A DNA stretch of 11,283 nt from Rhizobium sp. Q54 (GTDB lineage Bacteria > Pseudomonadota > Alphaproteobacteria > Rhizobiales > Beijerinckiaceae), in NCBI GenBank assembly GCA_945901195.1, contig CAMDKB010000115.1:1-11283 (forward strand), read 5' to 3'. Numbering within the stretch: position 1 is the first letter of the stretch; each line of letters opens with the position of its first letter. Made by a program: the position numbers and the translations under genes. Of this stretch, positions 7,484-11,283 are shown one piece after another. Under the pieces are notes generated by a model. That model was given only the letters and a program-made list of their open reading frames with translations. It did not search any database and had not been told where the DNA came from.

Positions 7484-8458
7484 TCAGTGCAGTTTCGGCG
7501 CCTTGAATAAATTCGTGCGATCGCCGGATTTCACGCGCACTTCGAACGTCCGGCCATCGCGCATGATTGTCATCGGGATTTCAACTCCCGCCGCGCCCTG
7601 AGCCATGATGCTTCGATAGAGGTTTGCCAGAGTTTTTACAGGGTGTCCGGCGATGGCCAGCAGGATATCGCCATTCTTGAGATCAGCGCGCCGCGCGGGT
7701 CCGCGCTGGCTGCGTCCGACGATCACGATCTGATCGCTCATTTCGGTTGCGTAGAGGCCAAGCCACGGCTTTGCTGGCGAATTGCGGCGTCCGAACGCCT
7801 TGAGGTCATTGAGGATGGGCTTGAGCAGATTGATCGGCACGATCATGTTGATGTGCCCATCCTTCTTGCTGTCGCGGCCTTCTTCGAGGTGCAGCGAGCC
7901 AATGCCAACGAGTTCGCCATTTTCATCGACGGCAGCCGTGCCGCCCCAATTGGGATGAGCGGGGGATGTCAGGATGGCGTTGTCGAGCACATATTCCCAA
8001 TAGCCTGCAAATTCCTGCCGGGCGACGACATTGGCCGCCACAGAACGCTCGCGTCCGCCGGCGCCGGCGACCAGCAGCATGTCTCCGGCCATGATCTTGT
8101 CGGAATCGCCGAAGCGCAAATAGGGCAGATCGAGCCGCGCAAGCGCCTGTACCAGTCCAAAGCCCGTTTCCTGATCATATCCGAGTACATGGGCAGGAAA
8201 CAGCCGCCCGTCGTTGGATCGCAACCAGACTTCCTGCGCCTCGGTGATAAGATAACCGATGGTCAGCACCGTTCCGTTTTCATCGATGACTACGCCATTG
8301 CCAGCCCTTTCCGTACCGAGTGTTTCGGCTGTGAAAGCGTCTTCGGGAACCCGCGCGGAAACGGCCACCATCGAATTGAGCACACGATCGAGATCGTAGG
8401 CGTAATTCCGATGATTGGGCTGCATCGAAGCAGGAATTCTCCATTCCGGAGCGGGCAT
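7484..8458 (-). CDS. S1C (HtrA/DegP-like) trypsin-fold plus PDZ protein lacking the catalytic triad (pseudo-protease)
   Basis: A 324-residue protein with the HtrA layout: a chymotrypsin-fold domain (about residues 25-215) and one C-terminal PDZ domain (about 230-315, KPWLGLYATEM onward, with RGPARRADLKNGDILLAIAGHPV). All three catalytic positions are replaced. The His of 'LTNxHV' is Tyr69 in VLTIGYLI; the Asp of 'TDLALL' is Gly99 in TGFGLV; the Ser of 'GNSGGPL' is Trp171 in HPNWGGTA. The fold around them is well kept (GNGVVIDENG, ENGELVGIGSL, PIN before the linker), so this is probably a binding or scaffold protein, not a decayed gene. The ATG at 8458 has GGAGAA 8 nt upstream; an in-frame GTG at 8518 lacks a ribosome site. 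No signal peptide or membrane segment is seen, implying a cytoplasmic location. First gene of the minus-strand operon. Confidence 0.88.
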   Translation of the reverse strand: MPAPEWRIPASMQPNHRNYAYDLDRVLNSMVAVSARVPEDAFTAETLGTERAGNGVVIDENGTVLTIGYLITEAQEVWLRSNDGRLFPAHVLGYDQETGFGLVQALARLDLPYLRFGDSDKIMAGDMLLVAGAGGRERSVAANVVARQEFAGYWEYVLDNAILTSPAHPNWGGTAAVDENGELVGIGSLHLEEGRDSKKDGHINMIVPINLLKPILNDLKAFGRRNSPAKPWLGLYATEMSDQIVIVGRSQRGPARRADLKNGDILLAIAGHPVKTLANLYRSIMAQGAAGVEIPMTIMRDGRTFEVRVKSGDRTNLFKAPKLH

Positions 8459-8598
8459 GCGAAAAGTTCTCCAAGAGGCGGCGAGCCGGGGCATCCAGCT
8501 ATTCGCGCAGATTATCACGCAAGGCGAATTTGGTCATCGTCCAAACCGCCCGATATCAGCGTCTTCCGCCATCAAATACGGAAACCGCTTTGGTTGCG

Positions 8599-8627
8599 AA
8601 TATATAGTCGAAACCGACTGGAGCCAA
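8599..8627 (-). promoter_or_regulatory. Candidate sigma-70-type promoter for the pseudo-protease/TctC/Mo-hydroxylase/crotonase operon
   Basis: On the minus strand, TTGGCT (8627-8622) and TATATT (8604-8599) are separated by exactly 17 nt. Transcription would start near 8592, giving a leader of about 130 nt before the ATG at 8458. The -10 box matches TATAAT at five of six positions; the -35 match is moderate. No transcript evidence is available. Confidence 0.4.
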
Positions 8628-8733
8628 ACGGTCAGGATTCTTGTAACCTAATGAGCCAGCCGGCCTGAGTCGCCCCCTTAAAAGGCTTGCTTTGGCTCAA
8701 TGCGCCCCGGTCAACCTGCACTATAAAGATCCC

Positions 8734-8740
8734 GAGGTGA
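8734..8740 (+). promoter_or_regulatory. Shine-Dalgarno sequence of the SPFH gene
   Basis: GAGGTGA is perfectly complementary to the 3' end of 16S rRNA and ends three nucleotides before the ATG at 8744. It decides for this start over the internal ATG codons near the membrane segment (for example Met38). Confidence 0.7.
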
Positions 8741-8743
8741 GAA

Positions 8744-9724
8744 ATGAGCGATGATAAAACCCCTCAGCCGTCCCGTCGCGGGGCGCTGCAGCCTTGGGGA
8801 AAGCCAGCGGCAGGTCCGATGGCCGGCGCCACCCCCTCACAATGGAGTTTTTCCATGCTGAACCTGAACCGTTTTTTAATCGCATTCGTCATTTTAGTGG
8901 TTTTGATGATCGCCGGCGGGTCTTTCTACACCGTTGATCAGGGCGAACGGGCCGTTGTTCTGCGCAATGGCGCGATCAACCATGTGGCCCAACCGGGCCT
9001 TGGCTTCAAGCTGCCCTTTATCGATAAAGTCGAAAAGATATCAGTCCAGACACAAACTTTTACCTGGCAGCAGGTGAACTCCTACTCCTCTGATCAGCAG
9101 CCTGGCGATCTTAAAATCAGCGTGACCTTTCATCCTGATCCCGAACGTGTCAGCGAGCTGTATGCAAGGTTTGGCACGGTCGGCAACGCGGTGAACCGGG
9201 TTATCAGCCCTATCGTCAATCGCGACATCAAGACAGTTTTCGGGCAATTCACCGCTGCGCGCGCAATTCAGGAACGTGGCCGCCTCAACCTGGATGCACG
9301 CGAAGCCGTGCGCAAAGGTCTGGAAGGCGAGCCTATCATTCTGCAAAGCCTGCAGATCGAAAATATCGATTTTTCCAAAGAGTATATCCGCTCGGTTGAG
9401 CAGCGCATGGAAGCCGAAGTGGAGGTGCAGCGCCTGCGCCAGAATGCCGAACGCGAAAAAGTGCAGGCCGAAATCACAGTCACGAAGGCGAAGGCAGAGG
9501 CTGATTCTACATTGGCGCGAGCCAAGGCCAATGCTGAAGCAACGCGGTTGCGCGGCGATGCGGAGGCTTCTGCAATTCGCGCGAGAGGCGAGGCTCTGCG
9601 CGACAATCCTGCGCTTATTGGTCTTGTACAGGCCGAAAAATGGAATGGCGTATTGCCGACGACGATGGTTCCGGGCAGTGCGCTACCGATGCTCAACGTA
9701 CAAACGCTCGCTGCCCCTAAGTAA
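8744..9724 (+). CDS. Prohibitin-like SPFH/band 7 domain membrane protein
   Basis: A 326-residue protein with a short polar N-terminal tail, one membrane segment (about 43-61, RFLIAFVILVVLMIAGGSF), an SPFH/band 7 domain (about 62-225; TVDQGERAVVLRNG, then QPGLGFKLPFIDKVEKISVQTQ) and a long charged Ala/Glu/Arg-rich coiled coil (about 218-286, with KAKAEADSTLARAKANAEA-like heptads). The C-terminus (LIGLVQAEKWNGVLP) matches the prohibitin-type ending, not flotillin or HflC. Such proteins form large rings on membranes and modulate proteases or organise membrane domains. Neither FtsH, an HflK/HflC pair nor NfeD is adjacent, so it stands alone here. It is divergent from the pseudo-protease operon and followed after 130 bp by the Rieske oxygenase. 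A connection to the catabolic genes is not evident. Confidence 0.9.
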   Translation: MSDDKTPQPSRRGALQPWGKPAAGPMAGATPSQWSFSMLNLNRFLIAFVILVVLMIAGGSFYTVDQGERAVVLRNGAINHVAQPGLGFKLPFIDKVEKISVQTQTFTWQQVNSYSSDQQPGDLKISVTFHPDPERVSELYARFGTVGNAVNRVISPIVNRDIKTVFGQFTAARAIQERGRLNLDAREAVRKGLEGEPIILQSLQIENIDFSKEYIRSVEQRMEAEVEVQRLRQNAEREKVQAEITVTKAKAEADSTLARAKANAEATRLRGDAEASAIRARGEALRDNPALIGLVQAEKWNGVLPTTMVPGSALPMLNVQTLAAPK

Positions 9725-9746
9725 GTGCGACCCGGCCTGAGCATGA

Positions 9747-9773
9747 AAAATGCGGCGCAAACTGCAGCATTTT
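9747..9773 (+). terminator. Possible hairpin terminator after the SPFH gene
   Basis: AAAATGC (9747-9753) and GCATTTT (9767-9773) form a 7-bp stem with a 13-nt loop, starting 22 nt after the SPFH stop. The right arm ends in TTTT, as in a stem-embedded T-tract, but the next bases are GGCC, so an intrinsic terminator is uncertain. Confidence 0.3.
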
Positions 9774-9854
9774 GGCCTGTTCCCGATCCCGTCGGTCCGA
9801 GAGTATGGTCGAGAAAGCGATGACGCCGCGAAATAAAAGCAGGGACGAATCGGC

Positions 9855-10886
9855 ATGAATGCGCCCAAAGGTTTTCCGCTCAACGCCTGGTATGCGATCG
9901 CCTGGAGCCATGAAGTCAGTGGCCGGGAAATAATTTCGCGCACGCTGTGTAATCGCGCCATCGCATTGTGGCGCAAGCCCGATGGTTCACCCGCCGCGGT
10001 CCAGGACGCCTGCTGGCACAGGCTCGCGCCATTGTCCCTGGGCTGGATCGAGGATGGCGAAGTTGTCTGCAAGTATCATGGGCTGAAGTTCAACGCGGAG
10101 GGACACTGCACGCGGATGCCCTCGCAGGACGCCATCAATCCCGGCGTGTGCGTGCAAAGCTATCCGGTGGCCGACAGGCACCGCTTTATCTGGGTCTGGC
10201 CCGGCGATGCAGCCAAAGCGGATCCCGCGAACATACCCGACATGCACTGGAATGACGATCCCGCATGGACAGGCGATGGCAAGACCATGTTCGCAAAATG
10301 CGACTACCGGCTGTTTGTCGATAATCTCCTGGATCTGACCCACGAAACCTTTGTGCATTCCACCAGCATCGGCAATAGCGCGGTCGCTGAAACGCCCATG
10401 GAAACCTCGCACGAGGGCAGAACAGTGACCGTGCAGCGCTTCATGGAGAACATTGATGCGCCGCCGTTCTGGCGCGCACAACTGGGCAGGCCCGGAAATG
10501 TCGATCGCTGGCAGATCATCAGATTTGAAGCGCCCTGCACAATCGTTCTGGATGTTGGCGTGGCTCCGGCGGGAACAGGCGCCTTGCAGGGCGACCGTTC
10601 GCAGGGCGTCAATCTTCGCGTGCTGAATACCATTTCGCCGCAGACCGATACGACCTGCATGTATTTCTGGTCGCTGGTCCGCAATTATCGCCTTGGAGAT
10701 ATGGCGCTTACGACACTGCAACGTGAAACCAACGCAAGGATTTTTGTCGACGATCAGATTGTGCTGGAGGGCCAGCAGCAACGCATCAGCATGATGCCCG
10801 ACATGCCCTTGCGGACGTTGAATATTGACGCAGGTTCGTTTCGCGCCAGGCGCATCATCGAGCGCATGATCGCTGACGAGGATTGA
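9855..10886 (+). CDS. Rieske non-heme iron oxygenase, VanA/dicamba O-demethylase type
   Basis: A 343-residue oxygenase component of a Rieske mononuclear iron system acting in the cytoplasm. The Rieske [2Fe-2S] ligands are Cys53-Trp-His55 and Cys72-Lys-Tyr-His75, separated by the usual 16 residues. The catalytic iron site is DNLLDLTHETFVH: bridging Asp160 and ligands His163 and His168, with Asp300 (in FVDDQIVLEGQQ) as the third ligand. These match, with a 3-residue offset, dicamba monooxygenase Asp157/His160/His165, as I recall that sequence. Small homotrimeric enzymes of this class remove O-methyl groups or hydroxylate aromatic acids (vanillate, dicamba, sulfobenzoates). Trp54 replaces the common Pro of 'CPHR'. 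The reductase/ferredoxin partner is not in the window. The ATG has CAGGGACG about 11 nt upstream. It is followed by a TctC-type binding protein that may import its substrate (inference). Confidence 0.92.
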   Translation: MNAPKGFPLNAWYAIAWSHEVSGREIISRTLCNRAIALWRKPDGSPAAVQDACWHRLAPLSLGWIEDGEVVCKYHGLKFNAEGHCTRMPSQDAINPGVCVQSYPVADRHRFIWVWPGDAAKADPANIPDMHWNDDPAWTGDGKTMFAKCDYRLFVDNLLDLTHETFVHSTSIGNSAVAETPMETSHEGRTVTVQRFMENIDAPPFWRAQLGRPGNVDRWQIIRFEAPCTIVLDVGVAPAGTGALQGDRSQGVNLRVLNTISPQTDTTCMYFWSLVRNYRLGDMALTTLQRETNARIFVDDQIVLEGQQQRISMMPDMPLRTLNIDAGSFRARRIIERMIADED

Positions 10887-10921
10887 AACGGCTACGCCGG
10901 GTTCAGAATGGTTTCAATTCT
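10879..10921 (+). terminator. Long stem-loop overlapping the Rieske oxygenase stop codon
   Basis: AGGATTGAAAC (10879-10889) pairs with GTTTCAATTCT (10911-10921), an 11-bp stem with one G-U pair that includes the TGA stop codon. The loop of 21 nt contains a GGC-TAC-GCC mini-hairpin. An alternative smaller stem, CAGAAT/ATTCTG (10904-10922), competes with it. No T-tract follows, so this may be a transcript-end stabiliser or attenuator, not an intrinsic terminator. Confidence 0.35.
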
Positions 10922-10935
10922 GGTCTTCCCAATCG

Positions 10936-10948
10936 GGACGATGCGTCC
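10936..10948. promoter_or_regulatory. Operator-like palindrome upstream of the last TctC-type gene
   Basis: GGACG-ATG-CGTCC is a perfect 5-bp inverted repeat around a 3-nt centre, 52 bp before the ATG at 11001. Its position fits a repressor site, but it is short and could occur by chance. No regulator gene in the window supports it. Confidence 0.2.
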
Positions 10949-11000
10949 TAACGTCAGTCAAGGGCGGCAATCAATCGCCTGATAAGGGAGGGCAGGGCAG

Positions 11001-11283
11001 ATGAGGCTATGCGGACTTGGCGTATGTCTGACACTTCTGTGGCCATTTGCGCCCGCCGTTGCTCAGACCCCCGCAGACTTTTACCGGGGCAAGACCGTAT
11101 CAATCAGCGTTGGCTTTGGCCCCGGTGGCGGATACGACAGGCCTGCGCGCACGCTGGCCCGTCATATTGGCAAGTATCTGCCGGGTAATCCCGCTGTGGT
11201 CGTCAAGAATGTTCCAGGCGCAGCTGGACTCGTGCTGGCCAATGCACTCTATTTCACTGCGCCAAAAGACGGCACTGAATTTG
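11001..11283 (+). CDS. TctC-type periplasmic substrate-binding protein, N-terminal part (cut by window edge)
   Basis: The first 94 codons of another TTT/TctC-superfamily binding protein; the reading frame is open to the window end. The N-terminus is a short Sec signal peptide (MRLCGLGVCLTLLWPFAPAV) with likely cleavage after Ala21 (AVA|QT). Then come DFYRGKTVSISVGFGPGGGYD, KYLPGNPAVVVKNVPGAAG and APKDGTEF. These line up segment by segment with the protein at 6402-7445 (KTINVYIGYDAGGSYD, HLPGNPKLVPQNMPGASG, APKDGTAI), so the two are paralogues of one subgroup, while the protein at 1-316 is a more classical Bug protein. A GGGAGG ribosome site (10986-10991) precedes the ATG. It is in the same orientation as the Rieske oxygenase, 114 bp downstream, and may share its transcript. 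Ligand unknown. Confidence 0.88.
   Translation, partial: MRLCGLGVCLTLLWPFAPAVAQTPADFYRGKTVSISVGFGPGGGYDRPARTLARHIGKYLPGNPAVVVKNVPGAAGLVLANALYFTAPKDGTEF

Larger units (their letters stand above)
8459..8743. other. Divergent intergenic region (285 bp) between the pseudo-protease operon and the SPFH gene
   Basis: This stretch separates divergent starts and should hold promoters for both. A reasonable leftward sigma-70-type promoter is annotated separately. For the rightward gene there is a TATAAA at 8722-8727 but no matching -35 box. A 7-bp inverted repeat TGAGCCA (8652-8658) / TGGCTCA (8693-8699) could be an operator or a hairpin. No tRNA or small ORF with a ribosome site was found. Confidence 0.5.

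Noticed and set aside
8459..8518. Upstream GTG start for the pseudo-protease
   Set aside because: No ribosome site precedes the GTG at 8518, while the ATG at 8458 has GGAGAA at good spacing.
7643..8668. A 341-codon plus-strand frame opposite the pseudo-protease
   Set aside because: No recognisable domain and no ribosome site; the opposite strand has a clear trypsin/PDZ architecture.
8722..8727. TATAAA as the -10 box of the SPFH gene
   Set aside because: No acceptable -35 hexamer lies 16-18 nt upstream, and the transcript would begin inside the ribosome-binding site.
9987..10781. A 264-codon minus-strand frame opposite the Rieske oxygenase
   Set aside because: The opposite frame contains every Rieske and iron-site ligand; this frame is a shadow.
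1..11283. CRISPR arrays, tRNAs, transposases, prophage or toxin-antitoxin genes
   Set aside because: Both strands were read and no regularly spaced repeats, cloverleaf structures or corresponding protein families were found.

Overview
The window looks like chromosomal DNA of an alphaproteobacterium, probably a member of the Hyphomicrobiales (Bradyrhizobium/Xanthobacteraceae-like). The grounds are the moderately high GC content judged by eye, the abundance of periplasmic substrate-binding proteins, and a compound palindromic intergenic repeat with GTCATCCCGG/CCGGGATGAC ends. This placement is an inference; no rRNA or phylogenetic marker is present.

Layout. (1) Positions 1-316, minus: start of a TctC/Bug-type periplasmic binding protein cut by the window edge. 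(2) 481-3156, plus: a likely operon of a small DoxX-family membrane protein, a PhzS-like FAD aromatic monooxygenase and a Tat-exported NMT1/TauA-type binding protein. (3) 3157-3295: a convergent intergenic region with a compound palindromic repeat of about 98 bp. (4) 8458 down to 3296, minus: a compact four-gene operon, read right to left as a trypsin/PDZ-fold protein that has lost all three catalytic residues, a TctC-type binding protein with a TTG start, a CoxL-like (form II) molybdenum hydroxylase large subunit, and a crotonase-fold protein. The last three are joined by a 2-nt gap and a 4-nt ATGA overlap. (5) 8744-9724, plus: a prohibitin/SPFH-domain membrane protein. (6) 9855-10886, plus: a VanA/dicamba-demethylase-type Rieske oxygenase. 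(7) 11001 to the end, plus: the start of a third TctC-type binding protein.

Taken together this looks like an accessory catabolic region for one or more aromatic or heteroaromatic organic acids. Four periplasmic binding proteins would capture substrates. A Rieske oxygenase, a flavin monooxygenase and a molybdenum hydroxylase are three different ways of oxidising a ring or O-methyl group, and a crotonase-fold enzyme would act on a CoA thioester downstream. The substrate cannot be read from sequence. Missing from the window are membrane subunits of any transporter, ferredoxin or reductase partners for the Rieske and molybdenum enzymes, a CoA ligase and any regulator. I did not find a wholly new kind of system. 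The least ordinary element is the pseudo-protease placed first in an operon with an apparently orphan molybdenum hydroxylase subunit. No tRNA, rRNA, CRISPR array, transposase or phage gene was seen.
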